Of a stretch of 40,462 bases of DNA, positions 24,804 to 33,857 are shown one piece after another. Position numbers and translations under genes: made by a program. The stretch spans positions 1 through 40,462 of the forward strand of contig CAYZXK010000182.1 in assembly GCA_964482395.1 (NCBI GenBank). Direction: 5' to 3'. The notes under the pieces were generated by a model, which did not search any database, was not told the origin of the DNA, and worked only from the letters and a program-made list of their open reading frames with translations. This stretch comes from CAYZXK01 sp964482395 (lineage in GTDB: Bacteria; Planctomycetota; Phycisphaerae; UBA1845; Fen-1342). How positions within the stretch are numbered: the first letter of the stretch is position 1; every line of letters starts with the position of its first letter.

Positions 24804-26791
24804 TGTCAAACTCATTGGTGGAGTCGGCGATGGGTCCTGTGACCGAGGAACAATCCATGGCTAGCCGCCCGGTGAGCCCGGCTGCCGGCGCGTGCCCGGC
24901 CTCCCCGCCGGCCAGCGAGCCGGCAGAGCAACGCTCCGGCGTGTTGCACCGGCCGGTGGATACCATCCGTCGGCCAGCGGTCAGGCCGGGCGAGGCCCGC
25001 ACCGAGCTGGAGAGATACAAGGTCTCACTGCGGAAGTACTCTCCGGTGCAAAACGGCCGATCCGGGCTGCCCTGGCCGGGGCAGTGGCGTTGCGCCGGCT
25101 GCGGGCAGACGGTGCCTGGGCAGCTCGTCTACGACGCCGCCGACGACTCGATCTACCTGCGGACCAGTTGCCCCCGGTGCGGACCAGCCCGGGAACGACA
25201 CCATGACGTCCTGTTCGTTCGCAGACCCAGCCAGATCAGTCACCCGCGGCAACCACGGCGTACTTACAGCGGCTCGCCGATCCGCCCGATCGTGACCGCG
25301 CTGCCCAGGACGGTGGAGACGCTCTGTCCGCAGTGCGGGTGCCTGATTCTGGGGCGGTACTTCGTTGCCGAACAGACGGTGTGGATGGAGAAGACCTGCC
25401 CGGAGCACGGATACTTCCGGGACAAGATCAACACCGACGTCGAGCTGTATCTCAAATGCACCCGGAGTGGTTACCAGGACGAGCAAGGTGTGCTCGAGCC
25501 GCAGGTCGAAGGGGCCAACTCCTGCCCGACCGACTGCGGGCTGTGCAACCAGCACCACAGTGCCTCCTGCCTGGCCCAGATCGACCTGACCAACCGCTGC
25601 AATCTGGCCTGCCCGGTGTGTTTCGCCAGTGCCAACCAGGCCGGGTACCTGGCCGAGCCGCCGTACGAACTGGTGATCGAATACCTGAAAGCCTTGCGGA
25701 AGCAGCATCCGTATCCGGCGACCGCGATCCAGTTCACGGGGGGGGAGCCTACGCTGCATCCGGATTTCTTCCGCATTCTGGAAGCGGCCGGCCGGATGGG
25801 CTTCTCGCATGTGCAGATTGCCACCAACGGACTGCGGATCGCCGACCCGGATTTCGCCGCTCGGGCGGCGGAGGCGGGTCTGCACACGCTCTATATGCAG
25901 TTCGACGGGCTGGACGACCGGCAATATCAGGCGCTGCGCGGCCGGCCGTTGCTTGAAATCAAGCTGAAAGCCATCGAGAACTGCCGCCGGACGGGAATGA
26001 AGGTCTGTCTGGTGCCCACCATCGTCAAGACGCTGAACGATGACCAGGTCGGGCCGATCTTCCACTTCGCTGTGGCCAATGCGGACGTGATCAGCGCCAT
26101 TTCTTATCAGCCGGTTTCGTTTACCGGACGGATCCCTCAGGAGGAGCTGGCCCGGAAGCGGTACACACTGGGTGACCTGGCGCATGATCTGGCGGCTTGC
26201 AGCGGGGCCGACTTGCGGCGTGACTTCTTCCCGCTCAACTTCATGACCCCCTTGTCAAGGATCATGCAGACCCTGGACGGCAAGCCGAAGATTCGCCCCA
26301 GTTGCCACAGCGATTGCGCCTGCGGGACCTACTTCTTCGTCACGCCCGATCGCCAGGCCATACCGGTGCCCAAACTGTTCAATATGGTGCGGCTGATGGA
26401 CGGCTTCAACGAGCTGGCCGCCCGCATCGAGAAGGAGCGGCCCGGCGGGCTGGCCAACTGGGCCGATAAGCTCGAACTGGCGATGATCTTCCTGCGGAGT
26501 TATCGCTGGAGCGAGCGGGATTTCCGCGTCACGCCCTTCAAGTTCATGCACGCCCTGCGCGGCCTGACCAACAAAGCGGTCGGTCGCGGCCAACCGGGGC
26601 AGAAGACCTACCGCACGCTCATGGCGGCCGGAATGCATTTCATGGATCGCTACAACTACGACACCGAGCGGGTCAAGCGCTGTGTGATTCTGTACAGCAC
26701 CCCCGACGGGATGTACCCCTTCTGCACGATCAACGGCGGTCCGACCTACCGGCCGTACCTGGAGCAAATGATCGCCCGTCCGCTAACCTAG
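24803..26791 (+). CDS. Radical SAM enzyme resembling tetraether synthase (COG1964)
   Basis: The 662-residue protein carries the SAM cluster motif C266-x3-C270-x2-C273 in LTNRCNLACPVCFA, and GGEP at 313-316. In front lie paired Cys of zinc-ribbon or rubredoxin type (97/100 with 123/126; 175/178 with 199), then CPTDCGLC (241, 245, 248) with His252 and Cys256. A CHSDCAC cluster (501-507) and Cys641 lie near the C-terminus, so auxiliary clusters are expected. This layout, especially CPxDCGLC before the SAM motif, matches the MJ0619/Tes family, which joins two lipid tails by C-C bonds. Start codons at 24830 and 24857 have better ribosome binding sites. 24803 is kept because TAATG couples it to the upstream gene. 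Other COG1964 functions cannot be excluded. Confidence 0.8.
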   Translation: MSNSLVESAMGPVTEEQSMASRPVSPAAGACPASPPASEPAEQRSGVLHRPVDTIRRPAVRPGEARTELERYKVSLRKYSPVQNGRSGLPWPGQWRCAGCGQTVPGQLVYDAADDSIYLRTSCPRCGPARERHHDVLFVRRPSQISHPRQPRRTYSGSPIRPIVTALPRTVETLCPQCGCLILGRYFVAEQTVWMEKTCPEHGYFRDKINTDVELYLKCTRSGYQDEQGVLEPQVEGANSCPTDCGLCNQHHSASCLAQIDLTNRCNLACPVCFASANQAGYLAEPPYELVIEYLKALRKQHPYPATAIQFTGGEPTLHPDFFRILEAAGRMGFSHVQIATNGLRIADPDFAARAAEAGLHTLYMQFDGLDDRQYQALRGRPLLEIKLKAIENCRRTGMKVCLVPTIVKTLNDDQVGPIFHFAVANADVISAISYQPVSFTGRIPQEELARKRYTLGDLAHDLAACSGADLRRDFFPLNFMTPLSRIMQTLDGKPKIRPSCHSDCACGTYFFVTPDRQAIPVPKLFNMVRLMDGFNELAARIEKERPGGLANWADKLELAMIFLRSYRWSERDFRVTPFKFMHALRGLTNKAVGRGQPGQKTYRTLMAAGMHFMDRYNYDTERVKRCVILYSTPDGMYPFCTINGGPTYRPYLEQMIARPLT

Positions 26792-26884
26792 TCCGATCGA
26801 TTTATTCTGACCTACAGGACCGGCCCCACGCGGACGTACGTGGCAATCCGACGATAATCGACCAGCGGCGACTCCTCGGGGGGT

Positions 26885-26890
26885 TATAAT
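26885..26890 (+). promoter_or_regulatory. Possible -10 element before the TPR protein gene
   Basis: A perfect TATAAT lies 40 bases upstream of the ATG at 26931. No convincing -35 is found at 16-18 bases. Confidence 0.3.
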
Positions 26891-26930
26891 TCATGGTTGG
26901 TGCCGAGCTGGCACCGCCGGGAGCCGCACA

Positions 26931-28196
26931 ATGAAACCTCATCGGCTGGCAAGAACAATCCGGAGCGTGATCCTCGCGGGCTTGGTTCCGATCGGCGTTT
27001 GCGGGGCGCAGGAAGTGAGAGAGCCTGCCATATTCATCGAATCCAGTGAGGGGATCACCGACTTGCCGCCGGAGCTGGAGGCCATAGTCCAAGCACCCAG
27101 TCCATCGGCCGCGATCCAGGCCTATAACCGTGCGCGGGCGGTAGAGTCCGATAACCCGGCACTGGATGAGATTCTCATGCTCCGGATGCTCGAGCTGGGC
27201 GCCCCGGAGATGTGTGCCGCTCAGGCCCAGCGCATCGTGGATTATCACCCGGACAACGGGTTGGCGTGGGCGGTCCTGGCCTTCAACGCCGCACGCGTCG
27301 GAGATTACCCGACCGCCCTGGCCCAGATCGTCGAAGCGGTCCGCGGCGAGCCGCGCGACCCGTTTGTGCAGCGTACGGCCGGCCAACTGCTCGCCTGGTA
27401 CGACACCCAGGGCCGGTCGGTCTGGTTGCCGGCGGAGTTGCGGGAGGGTCTGCGGCATGTCCGCCGGGAGCTTAGCGGGCAGCGTGAGTATCACGCCGCC
27501 TACCGGCAGGCCCGCGAGTTCTACGCTCGGGTCGCGGGCGCCGGCTACGCCGGGGATGAGGCTCCTTCGGCCGCAGCCGAGCCGATCGTCACGCCCGTAA
27601 CCACCATCCCATGGTACGTTGACTTCGACTACCGGTGCTGTTCGTACCCGCTCTACCGGCGTATCTACGTGGACCGCACAACTTGCCGGTATCGACCGCT
27701 GTTTCCCACCCGCACCGCGGTTGTGGTGCGCCATGGTAGCTACCACCATGATCGGCGGTGCGAGCCAGCCCGGTGGTCAAACGGGTGGCCCCACCGGCCC
27801 GACAGAGACAGGATCAGCCACGACCGGCGTGACCGGGATCACTGCGACCGGACTGCACCAGACCATTGGCGCCGACCCGCCCGGAGCGGGGACCGGCACA
27901 TGTGCCGGCCGGGGGACAGCCGGCAGGGGGTAAGTTTGCGCGGCTCTGGACTGCGTACCGAAAGGTCGCCCCAGTTGGGACTGCGCGACCCGCGGCCCGA
28001 TCCGCAGGTCGATCCGGCCCGAAGCGGCCCGCTGGTCAAACCCAACGTGATTCCCGCGGTGAAGCCTCCGGGCGGCCCGGCCGTCAAACCGGACGTCATG
28101 CCGGCCACCAAGGAAACGCCGAGGGGCGGCCACGGGGCATCCAGGCCCCCGTCGGCGCAGGGCCACAATCCGCCTTCGGGGCGGGGAGGCAAATAG
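26931..28196 (+). CDS. Secreted TPR-containing protein of unknown function
   Basis: The ATG has GGGAG seven bases upstream. The 421-residue product has a signal peptide (cleavage near VCGA-Q, about residue 25). A helical region of TPR type follows at about 65-150 (HPDNGLAWAVLAFNAARVGDYPTALAQIVEAVRGEPRDPFV). A Tyr/Cys/Arg-rich patch (DFDYRCCSYPLYRRIYVD) comes next, then a His/Asp/Arg-rich low-complexity stretch and a Pro/Lys-rich tail with repeated VKP-type motifs. I do not recognise a family. The tail composition is unusual but the frame is continuous to the stop. It is probably extracytoplasmic. Confidence 0.65.
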   Translation: MKPHRLARTIRSVILAGLVPIGVCGAQEVREPAIFIESSEGITDLPPELEAIVQAPSPSAAIQAYNRARAVESDNPALDEILMLRMLELGAPEMCAAQAQRIVDYHPDNGLAWAVLAFNAARVGDYPTALAQIVEAVRGEPRDPFVQRTAGQLLAWYDTQGRSVWLPAELREGLRHVRRELSGQREYHAAYRQAREFYARVAGAGYAGDEAPSAAAEPIVTPVTTIPWYVDFDYRCCSYPLYRRIYVDRTTCRYRPLFPTRTAVVVRHGSYHHDRRCEPARWSNGWPHRPDRDRISHDRRDRDHCDRTAPDHWRRPARSGDRHMCRPGDSRQGVSLRGSGLRTERSPQLGLRDPRPDPQVDPARSGPLVKPNVIPAVKPPGGPAVKPDVMPATKETPRGGHGASRPPSAQGHNPPSGRGGK

Positions 28197-28338
28197 CCGA
28201 GAGCGGCCCCGCGGTCGCCTGCGAACTGGAAGGTCCATGAATTGCCGGCGGTTGGGGGTTCAATAGGATTGTGCCGGCCGGCCGGGGCGGGCAGGTTGGG
28301 CAGGGTGTGACCAACCGAACCATCGAAGGGAGAAAGCC

Positions 28339-28497
28339 ATGCGCAGGTATCGCAAGAAGTTGCTGTTGCTGGTGGCGGTTTGCGGGTTGCTGCCGGCCTG
28401 GCTGCTCCAGTGCGACAAGGCCGCTCTGAATCTCCAGCGTGGCTTCTGGTGGGGGCTGGGGAACAATCTCAGCGAGCTGGTGGTCAATCAGCAGTAG
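28339..28497 (+). CDS. Small putative lipoprotein, 52 residues
   Basis: An ATG at 28339 with GGGAGA seven to eight bases upstream opens 53 codons to TAG. The product has a basic start (MRRYRKK), a hydrophobic helix (8-23) and Cys25 at LLQC-D, which resembles a lipobox with an atypical Gln before the Cys. The mature part would be only about 28 residues and contains an RGFWWGLG motif. The strong ribosome binding site and a plausible lead peptide support a real gene. No function is known to me. Confidence 0.6.
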   Translation: MRRYRKKLLLLVAVCGLLPAWLLQCDKAALNLQRGFWWGLGNNLSELVVNQQ

Positions 28498-28621
28498 GCC
28501 ACGTGATCACCGTCCAGTCTGGGTGCTGACCAGCGTGATTTGAGCGCTGGAGATCGGCCCGCAACGCCGGTGGGCGGCGGGCAGTTGGGGCGCGGTCGCC
28601 CCGCGAGCGGGTAATGCTTGG

Positions 28622-28643
28622 CAGCGCGCGAACCGGCGCGCTG
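28622..28643. repeat. Perfect hairpin downstream of the small lipoprotein gene
   Basis: CAGCGCGC (28622-28629) and GCGCGCTG (28636-28643) pair perfectly around a 6-base loop. No T-tract follows. It lies 125 bases after the small lipoprotein stop and ahead of a TAGAAT (28666-28671) that could be a -10 for the next gene. It may be a factor-dependent terminator or an operator. Confidence 0.5.
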
Positions 28644-28772
28644 GGCTGACAGGTCAAATCGCCGATAGAATACTGCGGGCGGCGTGGATTCGGCTTGACC
28701 GGATCGGGCTGGCGCGCCGGCAGTGTCGGGAGCGAGCGGACCGCACGGCTCGGCCGCCTATGGAGATCAGTG

Positions 28773-29933
28773 GTGAGCGAGGCAGGTGTGCGAATGCAGA
28801 ACGTTCTGCCGGATTCGATCATACCTCTGCTGGAGAAGATGGCCGAGATCCAGGCCAGTGATCTGCACCTGAAAACCGGGGTGCCGCCGGTATATCGGGT
28901 GGCCGGCGAGCTGCGTCGTACCAACCTTCCGCCGATTCCGGCCAACTCGCGGATCATCGAGCGGTTGATGGAACCGATCATCCCGCGCGGTCGGCGCGAG
29001 GTTTACGAGGAAAAAGGGGGGCTGGACTTCGCCTACAATCTGCCCAACGGGGACCGCTTCCGGATCAACATCTTGCGCTCCTGCGACCAGATGCATGCCG
29101 CCATTCGGCGGGTCAAAGGCACGATCCCCAGCTTCGAGGAGCTGCGGCTGCCACCGATCTACAAGAAGCTGGCGGAAACGACGGTCGAGGGCATTATCAT
29201 CGTCTGCGGGGTGACCGGGTGCGGCAAGAGCACCACCCAGGCCGCGATGATCGAGCACATCAACCAGACCCAAGCGGTCAATATCATCAGCATCGAGGAC
29301 CCGATCGAGTACAGCTTCACGCCCAAAAAGGCCATCATCAGCCAGCGCGAGCTGGGGCTGGACGTCCAGAGCTTCGCGGACGCGTTGCGCGGGGCCGTCC
29401 GACAGGATCCGGACGTGATCTTCATCGGAGAGATGCGGGACCGGGACACGCTGGTGGCGGCCTTGCAGGCCGCGGAGACCGGCCACCTGGTCTTCTGCAC
29501 CCTGCACACGGCCGATTGCATGCAGTCGTTGTCGCGGATGCTGGAGTTCTTCCCGCCTGACCAACACGGGTTCATCCGCAGTTCGCTGGCCAACAGCCTG
29601 AAGGCGATCCTGGCCCAGCGGCTGCTGCCGGCCATCGACCCCAAGATCTCCCGCGTCCCGGCCTGCGAGGTCCTGCTGGGCGAAGGGATCGTCAAAGAGA
29701 AGATCCGCGAGGGGGCCGACACCGACCTGCCGGAGATCATCCTCGGCAGCCGGGAAAGCGGCATGCAGAACTTCACCCAGGCTCTGGTTGAGCTGGTCGA
29801 GAAAGGGCTGGTCTACACCGACGTGGCCATGGAGAACGCCCCCAACCGCGAGGCACTCAAGGGAATGCTACAGGGGATCAAGGCCACGGCTCAAACGCTG
29901 GTCCACCGCGTCAAACGCACAGGCACCAGCTAG
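28773..29933 (+). CDS. PilT/PilU-type twitching ATPase
   Basis: GTG at 28773 is preferred because GGAG lies seven bases upstream. ATG at 28794 is the alternative. The product of about 386 residues has the N-terminal domain with ASDLHLKTGVPPVYR. The secretion-ATPase core follows with Walker A GVTGCGKST, the Asp box (IEDPIEY), Walker B in DPDVIFIGEMRD, and the His box with FCTLHTADC. This is the retraction motor of type IV pili. The C-terminal AIRAGE-like motif of classic PilT is not obvious, so PilU or a relative is possible. No other pilus gene is in the window. The next gene starts close behind. Confidence 0.9.
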   Translation: MSEAGVRMQNVLPDSIIPLLEKMAEIQASDLHLKTGVPPVYRVAGELRRTNLPPIPANSRIIERLMEPIIPRGRREVYEEKGGLDFAYNLPNGDRFRINILRSCDQMHAAIRRVKGTIPSFEELRLPPIYKKLAETTVEGIIIVCGVTGCGKSTTQAAMIEHINQTQAVNIISIEDPIEYSFTPKKAIISQRELGLDVQSFADALRGAVRQDPDVIFIGEMRDRDTLVAALQAAETGHLVFCTLHTADCMQSLSRMLEFFPPDQHGFIRSSLANSLKAILAQRLLPAIDPKISRVPACEVLLGEGIVKEKIREGADTDLPEIILGSRESGMQNFTQALVELVEKGLVYTDVAMENAPNREALKGMLQGIKATAQTLVHRVKRTGTS

Positions 29934-30067
29934 TGCGGCAGCTCACAACCGCCACAACGTCCCGAATCAGGGCCCAACCGTCAGCGCGGGGCCGGCCGAT
30001 TACAGCCCGCATGGGTCAGCGAGCAACCAATGTCGGCTTCAACGGATCACCGTACCAAACCGCGCCC

Positions 30068-31051
30068 ATGCCCGCCCAATGGCCGGCCCGGATCATCCTA
30101 GCCGGCGCAAACCTCCATCGGCGGATGCTGGGAGTCTACTTCGCGCTGCTGGGGCCGCGGCTCGCGTACGGCCTGACCAGCACCCTGGCAAGATGCCTAT
30201 ATCGGCTGCTGCCGCCGGTCCGGGCACGCAGCGAAGTTCAATGCCAGGCCGCCCTGCGAGCACGCCTCAAGCCGGAGAACGTGGCCCGCGTCGCCGAACA
30301 GGCCTTCGTCCACCGCGTCTGGAACCTCACCGACCTGCTGCTGGCGGACCGACTGCTGCACCCCGGGACATACCAGCGGTTCGGCGGGCAGGTCCCGGAG
30401 CCGCTGCGGTCGGAAATGCTGGCGGCCCAGCAACGAGGGCAGGCGGCAATCCTGGTCTCAGCTTATTATGGACCGTTCGACCTGCTGCCGGTGTTCCTGG
30501 GCTACAATGGCATCCGGGCCGCAGTGGTGTATCAGCCGCATGCCAACGCGCCGTTTGACCGTTACCGACACCGAGTCCGGTCCCGGAGCGGCTGCGAGCT
30601 GATCCCGCTCGCCCAGGCCATCCAGCGCCTGCCGAGAATCCTTGAAGGCGGCGGGACGGTAGCTATCGTCGCCGACCACCCGGCCGAGCGGCGCGGCCTG
30701 CCATTGACCTTTCTGGGTCTGCCGACCTTGGTCAGACCAACCGTGGGACTGCTCGCTTGGCGCTACCGGGCGGACGTGGTGGTTGCAGGAATCCGACGGA
30801 TAGCGCGACGCTTCCACTTCCAGATCGATGTGGTCGATGTGGTGAAACACCAGCAGTGGGCGGATCGCTCCGACCCGGTCGCCTACATTACGGGCCGATA
30901 TCTGGCCGGACTAGAGCGACTGATATTGGCCGACCCCACACAATACCTGTGGGCGTATGCGCGCTGGGGGGAAGAGGTTGTCCGCCGGCTGGCCGCCCAG
31001 GCCCAGCCCACCGATGCCCTGCCGGCCCGAGGGCCCCACGACACCCGCTGA
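30068..31051 (+). CDS. LpxL-like lysophospholipid acyltransferase with Tyr in place of the catalytic His
   Basis: This matches the lipid A lauroyl/myristoyl acyltransferase family: NLTDLLLADRLL, GGTVAIVADHP, FLGLPTLVRPTVGLLAWR and the late QYLWAYARW motif. In LpxL the catalytic HxxxxE/D is needed for acyl transfer. Here the same place reads YYGPFD, with the first Tyr codon at 30464-30466, so the acid is kept and the His is lost. The protein may be inactive, use another residue or do another reaction. The start is uncertain: ATG 30068 gives the conserved length of 327 residues. A GTG at 29933 overlapping the pilT stop would add 45 non-conserved residues. No start has a strong ribosome binding site. 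Confidence 0.8.
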   Translation: MPAQWPARIILAGANLHRRMLGVYFALLGPRLAYGLTSTLARCLYRLLPPVRARSEVQCQAALRARLKPENVARVAEQAFVHRVWNLTDLLLADRLLHPGTYQRFGGQVPEPLRSEMLAAQQRGQAAILVSAYYGPFDLLPVFLGYNGIRAAVVYQPHANAPFDRYRHRVRSRSGCELIPLAQAIQRLPRILEGGGTVAIVADHPAERRGLPLTFLGLPTLVRPTVGLLAWRYRADVVVAGIRRIARRFHFQIDVVDVVKHQQWADRSDPVAYITGRYLAGLERLILADPTQYLWAYARWGEEVVRRLAAQAQPTDALPARGPHDTR

Positions 31052-31211
31052 CCAAGCCGCGGTACGTCAACGAGGGACACAGGCCAGGATGCGCTGCGGA
31101 CCGGCACGTCGCGGTGTAGATGCTCCCGGCGGCAGCGTTAGAATGCGGCCGCGCCTGCCGGCCGGCGAAGTTCCGCGTCCCAGGTCGCACCCTGAGCAGG
31201 AATAGCCGCCC

Positions 31212-33857
31212 GTGGATCGTTTCGACAATCCAACCGCCTGGCTGCTGGGCGGACTGCTGACACTGGCCGCCCTCCTGTACTGGTTCCTTCCCCGCCCACA
31301 CACTTCCGGGCTCGATCCGGCGACCGGAAAGCCGAAAACCATGGTCACCCTGATCGGCGGCCACCTGGAACGCGACCGGCAGATGTGGCGGGCCATCGAG
31401 GAAGGGTTCGAGCGAGACCACCCCGACCTGGACCTGAAAGTGTTCCGCGGCGGCGGCAGCGACCGCAAGGTCGATACCATGATCGCCGGCGGGGTGGCCC
31501 CGGACGTCATCCAGATCGAGTTCGACAAAACCTATTACTACGTCCAGGCTGGGGCCTTGCTTGATCTCCAGCCCCTGGTCGAGGCCGACCCGGAACTGTG
31601 CCGCGATATCTACGGGTACACAGACGAAACCGGCCAGCACCATGAGCCGGACTTCTTCTCGTTTTCGGTCGAGGCTTTTCGCGGCCCCCGCGGCCAGCTT
31701 TACGCGTTGCCGGCCTGGTACCTGAACTTCTTCGTCTTCTACAACAAAACTCTCTTCGACAAATACAACGTGCCCTATCCGGATGAGGACTGGGACTGGC
31801 AAGGCTTCCGGGAACGGGCTATCGCCCTGACACGCGATCGGGAGGGCCGGCCGGTCCGCATCCCCAAGCGCGACGCCGACGGCCGGCCCCTGACCGATGA
31901 GCATGGCTGGGTGATCTATGAGCCTAACCCGGCCGCCGACCCCACGCCCTATGAGTACGGTTTCTCGTTCGCAAGCTGGCAATACGGGCCGGAATGCTTC
32001 GTGCGTCAGAGCGGAGGCCGCCTGATCACGGATCTCGGCCAGGCCACCGAACGCGTGGATCTCAGCGACCGGCAGACCCGAACCGCCTTCGAGTTCTTGT
32101 ACGACGTGGCGATCGCCAATGGGTGTCAGCCCCGGTCGGGCGTGGCCGGTGCGGCAGCTCAGGCCGTGGGATTCAAGAGCGGACGGCTGGGCATGTTCCT
32201 GTACGGCGTGTTCACGCTCATGGACGTGCGCGACCAGGTCCGGCAATTCGAATGGGATGTGGCCCCGCTGCCCAAGGGCCCAGACGGCACCCGCGCCAGC
32301 CTGGTCAAGCCCTTCGGCTTCGCCGTCTCCAACCAGTCGCGGCATCCGCAGGCCGCCTTCGCTCTAGTGAAGTGGCTTTCCGGTCCGCGGGGAGCGGCCA
32401 CCCTGAGCAAGTGGCCGTTGTTCATACCCCCGCGCCGGAGCATCGCGCTCAGCGAAGCCCACTTCCTGGACCCCTCGACCCGGCCGGATTCAGACTGGGC
32501 CATGGTCCACGACGTCAGCTACCCCTATCTGGATCCTCAGACCGGGCGGGAGCAGATCGGCTATACGTTCCTGCCACAGGCGGCCACCGTCCGGCACGAT
32601 GAGGTCTACCGGGCGATCAATGAGGGGCTGGCCGAACTTTTCTATTATCAGACGCCGACCGAGGACCAGTTCAAGGCGTTCCGGGACCGGCACGGCCGCC
32701 CGCCCACCGACGACGAGGCCCGGGCCGTGCACCGGGCCGCGCTAGACCAGGGCCTGGCAGAAATTCAGGCCCGGGCCCAGCGGGCTTATCGCTGGGCCGA
32801 GCACCAGCGTCAAACGCCCGCCCGGGGGCTGGCCTGGCAATTGTGGCTTCCGGGAGGGGCGGTTTTCGCAGCCGTGGCGATCGTGCTCGGCTGGCGCATC
32901 CTGCGCAGGTCGGTGCCAAGAGGTCCGCTCGAGCGGCGTCAGCAGATCTGGGGCTACCTGCTGATCAGCCCCTGGCTACTCGGGTTGCTGGGCCTGACGG
33001 CCGGGCCGATTCTTTTTTCCATCGGTCTGAGCCTGTGCGACTGGCAAAGCCTCACCAGCCTGCGCGAGGCCAGATTTATCGGACTGGAAAACTACATCCG
33101 AGCCCTCAGCGGCGACGACCCGCTCTTCTACACTTCGCTCACGGCCACCCTGCGTTACAGCGGCGTGGCTGTTCCGCTCCAGTTGCTCGGGGGCCTGGCC
33201 CTGGCTCTGTTGCTGAATACCAAGTTGAGGGGCATCCGACTGTGGCGGACCTTCTACTTCGTGCCTTCGGTGCTGCCGATCGTCGCGGTCGTGGTCCTAT
33301 ATTTCTATCTCTTCGATCCCGCCGGGGGCTGGGTCAACCACCTGCTTCGTCTGGCGGGGTGGAAGGACCCGCCCAAGTGGCCGCTCTCGGCCCAGCCGGT
33401 GCTGGGCCTGCCAGCGGCGATGTGGATGTTCATCCTGATGAGCTTGTGGACGGTCGGGGGCGGCATGATCATCTACCTGGGCAGCCTCCAGAGCATCCCG
33501 ACGCAGCTCTATGAAGCAGCCGAGGTGGATGGGGCCGGGTCGATCCGCAAGTTCCGCCACGTGACCGTCCCGATGATCTCGCCAGTGGTGTTCTTCATGC
33601 TGGTGATGGGCATCATCGGTTCGTTCCAAGTTTTCACCGCCGCCTACGTTTTCTTCGAATCCGAGGGCGGGCCGCGAAACTGCACCCTTTTTTACGTTCT
33701 GCATCTGTTCAACGAGGCGGTAAATCGCTACCGCTTCGGGTATGCCGCCGCCCTGGCCTGGATCCTGTTCGTGATCCTGTTGATCCTGACTGCGCTGGTC
33801 TTCAAAAGCTCGCCGATGTGGGTCTACTATGAAGGGACCCGGGAGGCCCGGAAATGA
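31212..33857 (+). CDS. ABC sugar importer: solute-binding protein fused to MalF-type permease
   Basis: This is one 881-residue chain. Residues 8-26 are a membrane anchor. Residues about 40-535 are a family 1-type carbohydrate-binding protein (WYLNFFVFYNKTLFDKYNVPYP, PFGFAVSNQSRHPQAAFALVKWL). After a helix at about 543-562, a MalF/UgpA-type permease spans about 575-881 with six helices and the EAA loop EAAEVDGAGSIRKFRHVTVP (residues about 767-786). The normally separate, lipid-anchored binding protein is thus tethered to the channel. The GTG start has AGGA about nine bases upstream. The MalG-type partner overlaps its end by 4 bases. No ATPase gene is in the window, so a shared one elsewhere is likely. 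The substrate is probably an oligosaccharide. Confidence 0.9.
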   Translation: MDRFDNPTAWLLGGLLTLAALLYWFLPRPHTSGLDPATGKPKTMVTLIGGHLERDRQMWRAIEEGFERDHPDLDLKVFRGGGSDRKVDTMIAGGVAPDVIQIEFDKTYYYVQAGALLDLQPLVEADPELCRDIYGYTDETGQHHEPDFFSFSVEAFRGPRGQLYALPAWYLNFFVFYNKTLFDKYNVPYPDEDWDWQGFRERAIALTRDREGRPVRIPKRDADGRPLTDEHGWVIYEPNPAADPTPYEYGFSFASWQYGPECFVRQSGGRLITDLGQATERVDLSDRQTRTAFEFLYDVAIANGCQPRSGVAGAAAQAVGFKSGRLGMFLYGVFTLMDVRDQVRQFEWDVAPLPKGPDGTRASLVKPFGFAVSNQSRHPQAAFALVKWLSGPRGAATLSKWPLFIPPRRSIALSEAHFLDPSTRPDSDWAMVHDVSYPYLDPQTGREQIGYTFLPQAATVRHDEVYRAINEGLAELFYYQTPTEDQFKAFRDRHGRPPTDDEARAVHRAALDQGLAEIQARAQRAYRWAEHQRQTPARGLAWQLWLPGGAVFAAVAIVLGWRILRRSVPRGPLERRQQIWGYLLISPWLLGLLGLTAGPILFSIGLSLCDWQSLTSLREARFIGLENYIRALSGDDPLFYTSLTATLRYSGVAVPLQLLGGLALALLLNTKLRGIRLWRTFYFVPSVLPIVAVVVLYFYLFDPAGGWVNHLLRLAGWKDPPKWPLSAQPVLGLPAAMWMFILMSLWTVGGGMIIYLGSLQSIPTQLYEAAEVDGAGSIRKFRHVTVPMISPVVFFMLVMGIIGSFQVFTAAYVFFESEGGPRNCTLFYVLHLFNEAVNRYRFGYAAALAWILFVILLILTALVFKSSPMWVYYEGTREARK

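Noticed and set aside
28250..28280. GGTTCAATA resembling a tRNA T-loop
   Set aside because: The flanking bases do not form a T-arm and no acceptor or anticodon stem fits.
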